DNA of 11,354 bases from Woeseiaceae bacterium. Its GTDB lineage: Bacteria; Pseudomonadota; Gammaproteobacteria; Steroidobacterales; Woeseiaceae. The stretch covers positions 1 through 11,354 of the forward strand of contig JALHUQ010000320.1 in NCBI GenBank assembly GCA_022866645.1, written 5' to 3'. This document shows, piece after piece, positions 1-7,252 of the stretch. The notes beneath the pieces are model-generated. The model ran no database searches. It had not been told where the DNA came from and saw only the letters and a program-made list of their open reading frames with translations. Position numbers and translations under genes: made by a program. The first letter of the stretch is position 1. Each line of letters starts with the position of its first letter.

Positions 1-725
1 AGGTTCGACCAACCCGAAAGATTGATATCGTTGGCATCAACGATAATGTCCCAGCTGCGCTCAGCGGCTGGCGCCTCAAGGAGCTGAATCGCGGACACAC
101 TCAGTTGCTTACCCAGATCATCGGGCAATCGGACATCGGCAGCAGCAGCAATCCGTTTCTCGTCGACACCTACACTGACTCGCGGAATTGCGAAGAAATT
201 CGGCCGCTCGTCACCCGGCCGGATGAATCGTAGTTCGATGTCTTCGCCGATGACCTCAATATTCATCAGGGGCGCTGCAGATTTCTCTGCTTTGGAGCTC
301 AATAGCTCAGCCACATCCATGCCCTGAATCCGGTAGCTGCCGTCCTCCAGCTGACGAATATCGACGCTCGTATCGCGTATGACCAGGCGATCTACGACCA
401 GGGCTTGTTCGAACAGCAAGCGCATGAAACCGACGCCGACGCTGACTTCCTCGGCCGCGACGATACGAGCGCCGCTGTCGAGACGAATCAATTCAGCCTT
501 ATGAAATTTGAGCTCCGGCCCGCTGAGACTCCAGCGTGCGTCCATGCCGGAAAATTCCACCTGCATGCCGATCGCGGCGCTGGCCCATTCTTTGATCTCG
601 TCCTGATACTCCGGCACGCGCGGCAATAACAATCGAAACAGCCCTACGATAATCGCCAACAGAATCACGATGCTCGCTGCTACGTAAGCGAAGATCTTAA
701 TCAGGAGACGGAGGATTTCTTTCAT
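1..725 (-). CDS. yhdP: YhdP-family AsmA-like protein, N-terminal part (truncated by window edge)
   Basis: This is the first 241 codons of a large protein whose remainder lies beyond the left edge. The ATG start lies 18 bases after the rng stop, with a weak GGA-type ribosome site (CCGGAA) just upstream. Residues about 10-33 form one strongly hydrophobic helix after a short Lys/Arg-containing start, giving an inner-membrane anchor with the rest in the periplasm. After the anchor comes an alternating beta-rich pattern typical of the AsmA/TamB/YhdP superfamily (for example DIRQLEDGSYRIQGMD around residues 120-135). Known YhdP is an inner-membrane-anchored, bridge-like protein implicated in phospholipid transport to the outer membrane. 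The rng-yhdP order matches E. coli and is the main reason for naming it within the superfamily. It is the last visible gene of the long minus-strand train and is probably cotranscribed with rng. Confidence 0.8.
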   Translation of the reverse strand, partial: MKEILRLLIKIFAYVAASIVILLAIIVGLFRLLLPRVPEYQDEIKEWASAAIGMQVEFSGMDARWSLSGPELKFHKAELIRLDSGARIVAAEEVSVGVGFMRLLFEQALVVDRLVIRDTSVDIRQLEDGSYRIQGMDVAELLSSKAEKSAAPLMNIEVIGEDIELRFIRPGDERPNFFAIPRVSVGVDEKRIAAAADVRLPDDLGKQLSVSAIQLLEAPAAERSWDIIVDANDINLSGWSN

Positions 726-743
726 AAATTCCGGTAGCTCAGA

Positions 744-2222
744 TCACATCAGAACGACGTCGAACTGATCCTGAAGATACAGCGACTCTGATTGCAGGCG
801 GATTGACTTGCCGGTTTGTTCTTCCAGGTCGGCCAGGCTCACGGCGTGTTCGTCCAGCAGCAGGCCAATAACGTCCTCGTGCGCGAGAACCAGCGCCTCG
901 TCGAACTCAAATTGTCGCGACTGCCTGATAACTTCACGGAAGACCTCAAAACAGACCGTTTCGGCTGTCAGAACAAAGCCGCGCCCGTTACAGCTGCGGC
1001 AGTCTTCGCCCAGGACGTGCTGTAAGCTTTCCCGCGTGCGTTTGCGAGTCATTTCAACCAGCCCAAGAGGTGACAGCGGTGAAATCTGGTGGCGGGCGTA
1101 ATCACGTGACAGGGACTTCTCCAACAGCTGCAGAACGTTGTTGCGATGATCCGCCTCCACCATGTCAATAAAGTCGATGATGATAATGCCGCCGAGGTTT
1201 CTGAGCCTAAGCTGCCTCGCGATAGCAACGGCCGCCTCAAGATTAGTACGGTAGATGGTGTCCTCAAGATCTCGGTGCCCAACATAGCCGCCCGTATTGA
1301 CGTCGACGGTCGTCATCGACTCAGTTTGATCGAAGATAATGTAACCTCCGGATTTTAAAGTAATACTTCGATCAAGAGATTTACGAATTTCGTCTTCAAT
1401 ACCGTACAGATCAAAGACAGGTCGTCGGCGTTTATACAGTTCAAGCATCGGCTCAGCATCCGGAAGATACGTTCTCGTGAATTCCTGCATGGCAATGAAA
1501 TCAACTTCGGAATCAACCAGAATTCGTTCCACGTCTGTCGTTACCAGGTCGCGTAATACCCTGAGTGGCAAAGACAAATCTTCATGTACGAGTGATTTTG
1601 CATTCGCGACCCTGCACCGTTGCTGAACGATATCCCAGAGTTTCAGGGTGTAGCGAAGGTCCGCTGAGATCACGTCCTCGGACATACCCTCCGCGACGGT
1701 TCTGACTATGGCGCCACATTTGAGGCCGTGCTCCGCCAGTAATCCCGCCACGATGCAGCGCAGCCGCTCGCGCTCAAGCTCGTCTTCAATTCTGGAAGAA
1801 ACACCGACAGTGACACTGTGTGGCAAAAGCACGAGGTGTCTCGACGGCAGTGTGACGAATGTTGTGAGCCGCGCACCCTTGTTTCCCAGTGGGTCCTTAA
1901 CGACCTGCACCATGATGCTGTCGCCTTCCCGGACCCGATCTTTGATATTCGGAACATTCTCGGTGTATTCAGCCGTGTCGGGTGACGCGATATCGGCGGC
2001 GTGCAAAAACGCCGTTCTCTCCAGGCCCAGATCAACGAAGGCCGCTTGCATACCGGGAAGGACACGGGAGACTCGCCCCTTGTAGATGTTGCTGACTAGC
2101 CCGCGCCTGGCCACCCGTTCAATGTAGACCTCCTGCAAGACTTCATTCTCAAGTAGCGCGGCGCGCACTTCGCTCGAAGTGACATTGACCAGGATTTCTT
2201 TTTTCGGCGATTCGTTCGTCAT
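744..2222 (-). CDS. rng: Ribonuclease G (RNase E/G family endoribonuclease)
   Basis: The protein has 492 residues, close to E. coli RNase G (489) and much shorter than RNase E, so there is no long C-terminal degradosome scaffold. An S1 RNA-binding domain occupies about residues 37-125 (YKGRVSRVLPGMQAAFVDLG near its start). The catalytic core follows: Asp307 in VDVNTG and Asp350 in IIIIDFIDM match the Mg-binding aspartates of RNase E (Asp303 and Asp346), and Cys408-x-x-Cys411 (CRSC) matches the zinc-link pair that joins subunits. RNase G is a cytoplasmic 5'-end-sensing endonuclease that matures the 5' end of 16S rRNA and cuts some mRNAs. The ATG start overlaps the maf stop as ATGA, indicating translational coupling. 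The maf-rng-yhdP order is the standard gammaproteobacterial arrangement. All key residues are present and no defect is visible. Confidence 0.96.
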   Translation of the reverse strand: MTNESPKKEILVNVTSSEVRAALLENEVLQEVYIERVARRGLVSNIYKGRVSRVLPGMQAAFVDLGLERTAFLHAADIASPDTAEYTENVPNIKDRVREGDSIMVQVVKDPLGNKGARLTTFVTLPSRHLVLLPHSVTVGVSSRIEDELERERLRCIVAGLLAEHGLKCGAIVRTVAEGMSEDVISADLRYTLKLWDIVQQRCRVANAKSLVHEDLSLPLRVLRDLVTTDVERILVDSEVDFIAMQEFTRTYLPDAEPMLELYKRRRPVFDLYGIEDEIRKSLDRSITLKSGGYIIFDQTESMTTVDVNTGGYVGHRDLEDTIYRTNLEAAVAIARQLRLRNLGGIIIIDFIDMVEADHRNNVLQLLEKSLSRDYARHQISPLSPLGLVEMTRKRTRESLQHVLGEDCRSCNGRGFVLTAETVCFEVFREVIRQSRQFEFDEALVLAHEDVIGLLLDEHAVSLADLEEQTGKSIRLQSESLYLQDQFDVVLM

Positions 2223-2800
2223 TTCTGCTTTGGTAAAATCTCGATTCCAGCCGACTTCAACAGCTCCACCGTTTCAAAAACCGGCAGTCCCATTACTCCC
2301 GAATAGCTGCCACTGATGGCCGCCACGAACATGCCACCCAGTCCCTGAATTCCATAGGCGCCGGCTTTGTCGCAGGGCTCCCCACTTTGCCAGTAAGCCA
2401 GCGCCTCGTCCCGATCAATTTCGCGAAACCGCACATCCGTCGCACAAAGTGCCGCCCGGGTTCCTCCCGGTGCCCGCAATGCGACGCCCGTCAGTACAGA
2501 ATGGGTGCGGCCGGAAAGCGCCATCAGCATATCGATTGCTTCATCTGCGTTGGCCGGCTTGCCCAGAAGCCGATCGCCAAGGACGACAACGGTATCGGCA
2601 CCTAACACGTACTCTGCGTCAGGGACTTCCTCAACCTTGGCAGTCGCCAGTCGCAATACCAGGTCCTCAGGCAATTCACCCACCAGGGGACTTTCGTCCG
2701 TCTCCACCGGCACGACGTCAAAATCGATGCCCAGCGCCTGCAAAATCTCACGGCGTCGCGGCGAGGTAGAAGCCAGAATCAATTTTAGACGTGAACGCAT
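2219..2800 (-). CDS. maf: Maf-family nucleotide pyrophosphatase (YhdE subgroup, dTTP/UTP)
   Basis: The protein has 193 residues, normal for the family. The Maf signature is at the N-terminus (LASTSPRRREIL, residues 9-20). It is followed by ETDE (33-36), the catalytic-region aspartate in LGADTVV (Asp69), GKP (80-82) and DKAGAYGIQG (144-153) with the GSYSGVMGLP motif after it. This last block matches E. coli YhdE rather than YceF, so dTTP, UTP and modified pyrimidine triphosphates are the likely substrates. The enzyme releases pyrophosphate to keep non-canonical nucleotides out of RNA and DNA; some members have been linked to septum inhibition. The gene starts 9 bases after rlmH with no strong ribosome site and ends in an ATGA overlap with rng, so it is probably translated by coupling within the operon. 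Confidence 0.93.
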   Translation of the reverse strand: MRSRLKLILASTSPRRREILQALGIDFDVVPVETDESPLVGELPEDLVLRLATAKVEEVPDAEYVLGADTVVVLGDRLLGKPANADEAIDMLMALSGRTHSVLTGVALRAPGGTRAALCATDVRFREIDRDEALAYWQSGEPCDKAGAYGIQGLGGMFVAAISGSYSGVMGLPVFETVELLKSAGIEILPKQK

Positions 2801-2809
2801 GGGGATTCG

Positions 2810-3280
2810 TCAGACTCGATGGTAGGGATGGCCGTTTTGCAAAGACCATGCCCGGTAAAGCTGCTCGGACAGCAGCGCACGGGCCATGCCATGCGGCAAT
2901 GTCAATTTGGACAAAGACCACAAGCTGTCGGCCCGTTGCCGCACGGCGTCCGATACGCCATCCGGTCCACCAATAACAAAACAGAGATCGCGCCCATCGG
3001 TCTGCCATTCGGACAATTTGTCCGCGAGTTCCTGGCTGCTTAACGGTTTGCCGCGCTCATCGAGCAAGACCACTTGTTCCGTTGCAACCAGTTTCGCAAG
3101 TATCAGTTCGCCCTCGGCTTCCATCGCCTGGCGCGACTTGTCATTCTTGTTGCGGTGAACCGTAGGAATCGTATCAAGCCGAAATTTCCACTCGCGCGGA
3201 TATCGCGCACTATAAATGCCGAAGGCGTCGTCTACCCAGGACGGCTGCCGATCTCCGACCGCTAAGAGGCGAATATGCAC
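2810..3280 (-). CDS. rlmH: 23S rRNA (pseudouridine1915-N3)-methyltransferase RlmH
   Basis: The protein has 156 residues against 155 in E. coli and aligns from the first residue, supporting the GTG start at 3280. RlmH is a small SPOUT-fold methyltransferase with a C-terminal trefoil knot. It uses S-adenosylmethionine to methylate pseudouridine 1915 in helix 69 of 23S rRNA on the assembled 70S ribosome. The SAM-binding loop is visible as IGGPDGVSD (residues 103-111). The knot region LSKLTLPHGMARALLSEQLY and the C-terminal HPYHR (151-155), which is invariant in the family, are intact. It begins 3 bases after the rsfS stop. No good ribosome site precedes it, suggesting coupling to rsfS. The rsfS-rlmH pairing is conserved across many bacteria and ties two ribosome-linked functions together. 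Confidence 0.96.
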   Translation of the reverse strand: MHIRLLAVGDRQPSWVDDAFGIYSARYPREWKFRLDTIPTVHRNKNDKSRQAMEAEGELILAKLVATEQVVLLDERGKPLSSQELADKLSEWQTDGRDLCFVIGGPDGVSDAVRQRADSLWSLSKLTLPHGMARALLSEQLYRAWSLQNGHPYHRV

Positions 3281-3283
3281 GGC

Positions 3284-3637
3284 CTAAGCTTTGGTCGCCG
3301 CAACATCTCCAGGCGTAGTGATCGACCAGAGTTTCTCCAGATTGTAGAACTCACGTACCTTGGGCTGCATCACATGAACGAGCGCATCCTGCAGATCCAG
3401 CAGCACCCACTCGCCGCCGCTTTCCCCTTCAACTCCGATGGCCGGGTAGCCGGCTGCCTTGGCTTTCTCCGCGACGTTATCGATCAGGGCCTGCACATGT
3501 CGGGACGACGTACCACTTGCCACAATCATCCAGTCCGTCACCGTCGTCATCTCGCGAACGTCGAGCTTGCAGATATTCAGCGCCTTGATGTCCTCCAGGG
3601 CGTCGACCACCAGATTGCTAAGTTCTTCACTATTCAT
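3284..3637 (-). CDS. rsfS: Ribosomal silencing factor RsfS (RsfA/Iojap family)
   Basis: The protein is 117 residues if the ATG at 3637 is used; a GTG three codons upstream (3646) is the alternative. I chose the ATG because it aligns exactly with the E. coli RsfS start and the residues between carry no family signal. RsfS binds L14 (uL14) on the large subunit and blocks joining with the small subunit, lowering translation in starvation and stationary phase. The Iojap signature is clear: TDWMIVASGTSSRHVQAL in the first half, then GVEGESGGEWVLLDLQDALV and VHVMQPKVREFYNLEKLW. The start lies inside the last codons of nadD (8-base overlap), and only 3 bases separate it from rlmH. About 12 residues after the LEKLW motif form an Ala/Thr-rich tail. 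Confidence 0.94.
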   Translation of the reverse strand: MNSEELSNLVVDALEDIKALNICKLDVREMTTVTDWMIVASGTSSRHVQALIDNVAEKAKAAGYPAIGVEGESGGEWVLLDLQDALVHVMQPKVREFYNLEKLWSITTPGDVAATKA

Positions 3638-4277
3638 TTGTGTCACTCATATAAACGCCAGTCTCCTCAATAACGTCTCTCACCGCATCCGGCATCAGGA
3701 AGCGCGGGTCTCGACCGGCGGCGACCAATTCTCTAATTTCGGTAGACGCAATCTCGAGCTGCGTAACCGCATGTATGTGTATGCGACCGTGCGTAGTGTT
3801 GTGCAGGTCATCCACCCGATGCGTACCGTACTCAGCGATTAGCTCGCCCAGAGGGCCTATATCGGGTGCTCGCCAGCCCGGTCGGTGCGCGACAACGATA
3901 TGGGCGAGATCGAGAATTTCGTCCCAGCGGTGCCAGTCCGGCAATTTGAGGAAGGCATCCATTCCTACAATAAGACCCACCGAGCGAGCGGGAAATTCCC
4001 GACGCAGCTCAACCAGCGTATCCACTGAATAGGACGGCCCTTCACGGCGCAATTCGCGGTCGTCACTCACAAAGCCTGCTTGCCCGGCGATAGCGGCCTC
4101 GACCATTCGAAAGCGCAATCCGGCATTAGCGAACGTCATGCCGCGGTGCGGCGGATCACCACAAGGGATAAAGCGAACCTGTTCGAAATTGAGCGCCTGT
4201 AGCATCTCAAACGCCGTTCTGAGGTGGCCATAATGAATCGGATCGAAGGTACCGCCAAATACGCCGATCGGTTTCAT
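3630..4277 (-). CDS. nadD: Nicotinate-mononucleotide adenylyltransferase
   Basis: NadD joins ATP to nicotinate mononucleotide to form deamido-NAD, the penultimate step of NAD synthesis, in the cytoplasm. The 215-residue length matches E. coli (213). The nucleotidyltransferase signature GGTFDPIHYGH (residues 8-18) contains the (H/T)xGH ATP-binding motif, and the second signature is STEIR (178-182), equivalent to the ISSTxIR motif. PSYSVDTL (81-88) and GMDAF (104-108) are also typical. The ATG at 4277 overlaps the holA stop as ATGA. A longer reading from 4316 would add 13 charged residues lying inside holA and is unlikely. The holA-nadD-rsfS-rlmH order is a conserved gammaproteobacterial block. 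Confidence 0.96.
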   Translation of the reverse strand: MKPIGVFGGTFDPIHYGHLRTAFEMLQALNFEQVRFIPCGDPPHRGMTFANAGLRFRMVEAAIAGQAGFVSDDRELRREGPSYSVDTLVELRREFPARSVGLIVGMDAFLKLPDWHRWDEILDLAHIVVAHRPGWRAPDIGPLGELIAEYGTHRVDDLHNTTHGRIHIHAVTQLEIASTEIRELVAAGRDPRFLMPDAVRDVIEETGVYMSDTNE

Positions 4278-5275
4278 TGTGACAGGCTCACGACGACGTC
4301 GGTCGCCATTTGCCACGGGTTACCCGCGCGTTGTCCTTTGGCCGCCGCATCAGCACGGCCCGTCGCCTTCAGCATCTTGTGGAAGTCGCCATGCTGGTGT
4401 CGGCTGATGCAACTGCGCACCAGACCTTGTCGATTACTCCAGACACCTGACTTTTGCATCGCTCCGCCCAGGTCGCCGCCCTGTCGAATGACGTCATCGA
4501 GCGTCGCCAGCGTTCGCAATTCCCGCGTCAACGCCCACATGACGATGACAGGCTCCACTCCCTCGGCACGCAGGCCGCCAAGAATCTTGACGGACCGATT
4601 TGCATCGCCGGCAAGCGCGGCGTCGGTCAGTTTGTAAACGTCATAGCGGCTGCTGTTCGCGACCGCGTCATTGACGGCTTCGGCGCTAACCTTTCCTTCG
4701 CCGAGTATCAGGCGAAGCTTTTCAATTTCCTGCCGGGCGGCCAACAGATTGCCCTCGACCCGATCTGCAATCAAGGTCACTGCGTCTCGGTCGGGTTGCA
4801 GACCGGCCGCTCGCATTCTGTTGGCAATCCAACCCGGAAGTTCACGTACACCGATAGGCCAAAGCGGCAGTGACACGCCTTTCTGTTCGATAGACTTCGC
4901 CCACTTGGAGGCGCCGCCGCTTTTGTCGAGCTTCGGGCCGGTGACAATAAACAGCAACTCAGGTCCGGACTGCTCTACGAGTTCGATGATTGCGGCGCTA
5001 CCTGCCGCGCCGGGTTTACCCGTCGGCAACCGTAATTCGACGATGCGCTGCTCGGCGAAAAGTGAATAATTTCCGGTCGATGCCGTCAACCCGTTCCAGT
5101 CGAAACCTGTCGTCGCGACGTGCAGCTCGCGAGACGTGAAACCACTTTTACGTGCGGCCGAGCGAATTGTATCCAGCGCTTCGTCCACCAACAGAAACTC
5201 GTCACCTGTAACCAGGTAACAAGGGGCGAGTGATTTCAGGAGGTGCGAAGAGAGCTGATTAGCCTGGATCTTCAA
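4274..5275 (-). CDS. holA: DNA polymerase III delta subunit
   Basis: Delta is the wrench of the clamp loader: it opens the beta sliding clamp so it can be placed on primed DNA. The 333 residues are close to the 343 of E. coli. Recognisable stretches are the N-terminal LVTGDEFLLVDEALDTIR (21-38), YSLFAEQRIVELRLP (70-84) in the region that contacts the clamp, the central VEGNLLAARQEIEKL (173-187), and YDVYKLTDAALAGD (211-224) leading into the helical collar domain. As usual for delta there is no Walker A motif. The start is a TTG at 5275 that overlaps the stop of the preceding gene as TTGA. A GGAG ribosome site 8 bases upstream supports it, and no ATG is near. The unusual start may lower delta output, which is needed in few copies. 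Confidence 0.93.
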   Translation of the reverse strand: MKIQANQLSSHLLKSLAPCYLVTGDEFLLVDEALDTIRSAARKSGFTSRELHVATTGFDWNGLTASTGNYSLFAEQRIVELRLPTGKPGAAGSAAIIELVEQSGPELLFIVTGPKLDKSGGASKWAKSIEQKGVSLPLWPIGVRELPGWIANRMRAAGLQPDRDAVTLIADRVEGNLLAARQEIEKLRLILGEGKVSAEAVNDAVANSSRYDVYKLTDAALAGDANRSVKILGGLRAEGVEPVIVMWALTRELRTLATLDDVIRQGGDLGGAMQKSGVWSNRQGLVRSCISRHQHGDFHKMLKATGRADAAAKGQRAGNPWQMATDVVVSLSQ

Positions 5276-5526
5276 GCAAGCTGCTCCACGCTTATCGATT
5301 CGCCTTCAAGTAGCACGGGTATGCCGTCGTCGACGGGGTAGATACGCTTGCCGTCATCGGTGACCAGCGCTTCGGTCAAGGCCTTGGTCACAGCGGACCC
5401 TTCCTGGTTCTTAAGCTCGCCTGCATTGATGGCCGCATTGACCCGGTCGAGCTTGTCTTTCTTCAGTACCGATAGACCCTTATGGGTCACCGGGCATCGC
5501 AAAATTGTCAGTAGTCGCTTGTCCAT
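5272..5526 (-). CDS. Trm112/YcaR-like small protein lacking the usual cysteine pairs
   Basis: This 84-residue protein begins MDKRLLTILRCPVTHKGL and ends with YPVDDGIPVLLEGES. Both ends match the Trm112/UPF0434 family (E. coli YcaR, about 60 residues, starts MDHRLLEIIACPVC and ends with LRDGIPVLLE). In Trm112 the protein is a zinc-ribbon partner that activates several methyltransferases; YcaR's own role is uncertain. Here only Cys11 remains: the second cysteine of CPxC is Thr14, and no distal pair exists, so zinc binding as in Trm112 seems lost. Residues about 25-53 form an insert (VNAAINAGELKNQEGSAVTK within it) before ALVTDDGKRIYPVDDGIP. A similar longer form occurs, as I recall, in Xanthomonas relatives. 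It starts 16 bases after the membrane-protein stop, with a GAAGGG site upstream, and overlaps holA by TTGA. Confidence 0.8.
   Translation of the reverse strand: MDKRLLTILRCPVTHKGLSVLKKDKLDRVNAAINAGELKNQEGSAVTKALTEALVTDDGKRIYPVDDGIPVLLEGESISVEQLA
5284..5287 (-). promoter_or_regulatory. Ribosome binding site deciding the TTG start of holA
   Basis: On the minus strand GGAG lies here with 8 bases between it and the TTG at 5275-5273. The site sits inside the last codons of the Trm112-like gene. It is the clearest local evidence that TTG is the true start, because the upstream frame offers no better-placed start codon. Confidence 0.6.
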
Positions 5527-5542
5527 GCGGCATTGTAACCCT

Positions 5543-6547
5543 TCATCGGCGCTTGAGAACAGCCGCTAACTCAATATTGCCACTCGATTCTGCAGCCGAT
5601 ATTGCAGCCTGCATGTCCTCATGCAGGGGACGGAACTGCTGATTAATCAAGCGACAACGCATGATGGCCTTCAGTGCGGGAATGTTCTCGCCATGCTGCA
5701 GCATGTCGTGAATATAGTGCTGCGCAAAGAACAAGGCGGGTTCCTTTTGTTCCCATCTCAGCATACGGTCGAAGTACCACGCCCAGGCTGCGACAGTATC
5801 GGGGTCCTGAGCTATCTCCTCCGTAATGTGTTTGAACCCTCCCGCACGATTGCCTCGGCTGATGAAGCCATAGGCATGCGTCAGAATCGTATTTCGCGCC
5901 ATCTCGAGATCGCGCGAAATTTGATCGTCATCCGGCTGCAGCGATTCAGGAATACTAACGTCCTCCATCAATCCGTACGGCTCGATCAAACTACCGATCA
6001 ACGAGAAGACAGACGAAATTAATAGCATGCTTATCAGATTCGCGAGCATCGTCGGAAGCGACTCACTTTGCAGTATGAGCCAGCCAGCGACGACGAGATA
6101 AACCGACGCAATCCAGAACGTATCGCCACACTTGCGGAACAGCCGGCCGAGCGCGACCGGGTTGAGGCTTTGCAAAGGCGAATGAGTAATCGCAAGAATG
6201 GCAAACGACGCCGGCAATACAGCGCCGGCTGCGATGAGCACCAGCATCGCGGCGGCGTTCCCGAAGCCAACACCGGCCGCGGTCACTGCCCATACGGCAA
6301 GTAGCACTAAAGGGGCTGGAAACAAGCTCCAGGCATTGCCGAACCACCTGAAAAAATCGACATCCGGGGGTGCCGGTACACGATCCAGCGCTCGGGCCTC
6401 GAGCAGGATCATTTGAAATCGAAATACCGCGGGAATAATGAGGACCATCAAAAAAAGGCCCAGCACGCCACCCCATAGAGCCAGGGACATCAGCAACCAA
6501 AGCACCACTACCGGTATCAGCACACTGGATTGCGTCACCGGATACAT
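5543..6547 (-). CDS. Unknown integral membrane protein with C-terminal helical domain
   Basis: I do not recognise a named family. From the ATG at 6547 the protein is 334 residues. The first 200 hold about five or six hydrophobic helices: roughly 9-43 (one long or two short), 74-96, 100-121, 143-160 and 166-190. The cysteine-poor loops include an acidic stretch, EPYGLMEDVSIPE, at 189-201. The last 130 residues are soluble and helical, with aromatic-rich pieces (AAWAWYFDRMLRWEQKEPAL around 243-262) that resemble TPR-like repeats but are not a clear match. A GTG at 6559 would add four residues, and neither start has an obvious ribosome site. The gene begins 16 bases after the yidD stop. Its position between yidD and the Trm112-like gene in a tight train suggests cotranscription and possibly a role in membrane-protein biogenesis; that last point is inference only. 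Confidence 0.75.
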   Translation of the reverse strand: MYPVTQSSVLIPVVVLWLLMSLALWGGVLGLFLMVLIIPAVFRFQMILLEARALDRVPAPPDVDFFRWFGNAWSLFPAPLVLLAVWAVTAAGVGFGNAAAMLVLIAAGAVLPASFAILAITHSPLQSLNPVALGRLFRKCGDTFWIASVYLVVAGWLILQSESLPTMLANLISMLLISSVFSLIGSLIEPYGLMEDVSIPESLQPDDDQISRDLEMARNTILTHAYGFISRGNRAGGFKHITEEIAQDPDTVAAWAWYFDRMLRWEQKEPALFFAQHYIHDMLQHGENIPALKAIMRCRLINQQFRPLHEDMQAAISAAESSGNIELAAVLKRR

Positions 6548-6563
6548 TATCGCTGTCACAATG

Positions 6564-6827
6564 TCAGCTGGTTTGATCGTTGTCCCCTTGCCCTTTCGGC
6601 ACCGGATCGTAACCCGACCCGCCCCACGGATGGCAGCGGCCAATCCGTTTCGCCGCCAACCAGCTTCCCTTCAGGAAACCGTGCATCTGCAGCGCTTCGA
6701 TAGCGTAACTGGAGCATGTGGGATCGTATCGGCAATTGGCGCCCAGCCACGGCGAGACGGCGAACCGGTAAAGCCGCACCAACTGGATCAGCGGCCACGC
6801 GAGCGTTTTGCTCAGCGCGTTGGCCAT
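6564..6827 (-). CDS. yidD: Membrane protein insertion efficiency factor YidD
   Basis: The 87-residue protein carries the full YidD signature: AVSPWLGANCRYDPTCSSYA (23-42) with Cys32 and Cys38, GFLKGSWLAAKRIGRCHPWG (50-69) with Cys65, and GYDPVP (72-77). The N-terminal stretch (WPLIQLVRLYRFAVSPWL) can form the amphipathic membrane-associated helix described for YidD, which acts at the inner membrane near YidC to help insertion of membrane proteins. The start overlaps the sufE stop as TGATG. yidD usually sits between rnpA and yidC near the replication origin, but here it lies between sufE and an unknown membrane protein. That makes this either a relocated single copy or a second copy. The 10-residue tail after GYDPVP is hydrophilic and variable, as in other members. 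Confidence 0.94.
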   Translation of the reverse strand: MANALSKTLAWPLIQLVRLYRFAVSPWLGANCRYDPTCSSYAIEALQMHGFLKGSWLAAKRIGRCHPWGGSGYDPVPKGQGDNDQTS

Positions 6828-7252
6828 CAGGCAGCCGCGACGGCCTCTGACGCGAATCGGCGTATCGCTGTCAGCATTGAGGAAAGGCCGGTGCTACGTG
6901 TAGGACTCAGGTGACTTTCGAGTTGCAACGCGGTAACGAAATCGGGCGGCGTATCGAGTATGTCCTGCGGTTTGCGGCCACTGTACAGGCGTAACAGCAG
7001 TGCAATAAGACCCGAGACTATCGCCGCATCGCTGATCGCTTCGAAGTGTAATCGACCATCCTTTTTATTGGCGACAAACCAGACCTGCGCCTGACATCCT
7101 CGAATTCGATTCTCCTCAGTACGCAGCGCCAGTGGAAAGTCGGGTAGACGTCGTCCCATGTCGATGATGTATTGATAGCGATCCATCCAGTCTTCGAACA
7201 TTTCGAAATCCTCGACCAGCTCTTGCTGTGCGATCTGGATTTCGTTGCTCAT
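6827..7252 (-). CDS. sufE: Cysteine desulfuration protein SufE/CsdE family
   Basis: SufE accepts persulfide sulfur from a cysteine desulfurase (SufS or CsdA), boosts its activity and hands sulfur on to iron-sulfur cluster assembly or related pathways. The protein has 141 residues, near the 138 of E. coli SufE. The active cysteine is Cys53 in IRGCQAQVW, the invariant family motif. The N-terminal DWMDRYQYIIDMGRRLPDFP (21-40) is the usual conserved helix, and SGLIALLLRLYSGRKPQDIL (80-99) is the typical second half. It starts with ATG in an ATGA overlap with cysS, with GAGG six bases upstream. No desulfurase or other suf gene is in the window, so its partner must be encoded elsewhere. Linkage to cysS puts two cysteine-consuming functions together. 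Confidence 0.93.
   Translation of the reverse strand: MSNEIQIAQQELVEDFEMFEDWMDRYQYIIDMGRRLPDFPLALRTEENRIRGCQAQVWFVANKKDGRLHFEAISDAAIVSGLIALLLRLYSGRKPQDILDTPPDFVTALQLESHLSPTRSTGLSSMLTAIRRFASEAVAAA

Noticed and set aside
4454..4873. 139-residue open frame on the plus strand
   Set aside because: Antisense to the well-supported holA, with no recognisable motif.
6063..6500. 145-residue minus-strand frame inside the membrane-protein gene
   Set aside because: Alternative frame of a gene with clear hydrophobic periodicity in the other frame; this reading has no coherent pattern.
6548..6643. Thirty-two-residue extension of the membrane protein
   Set aside because: It overlaps yidD in another frame and is Arg/Lys-rich with no family signal; starts after the yidD stop are more plausible.
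6438..6914. 158-residue open frame on the plus strand
   Set aside because: It lies antisense to yidD, sufE and the membrane protein, has no ribosome site, and its composition (Arg/Pro/His-rich) is that of a shadow frame.
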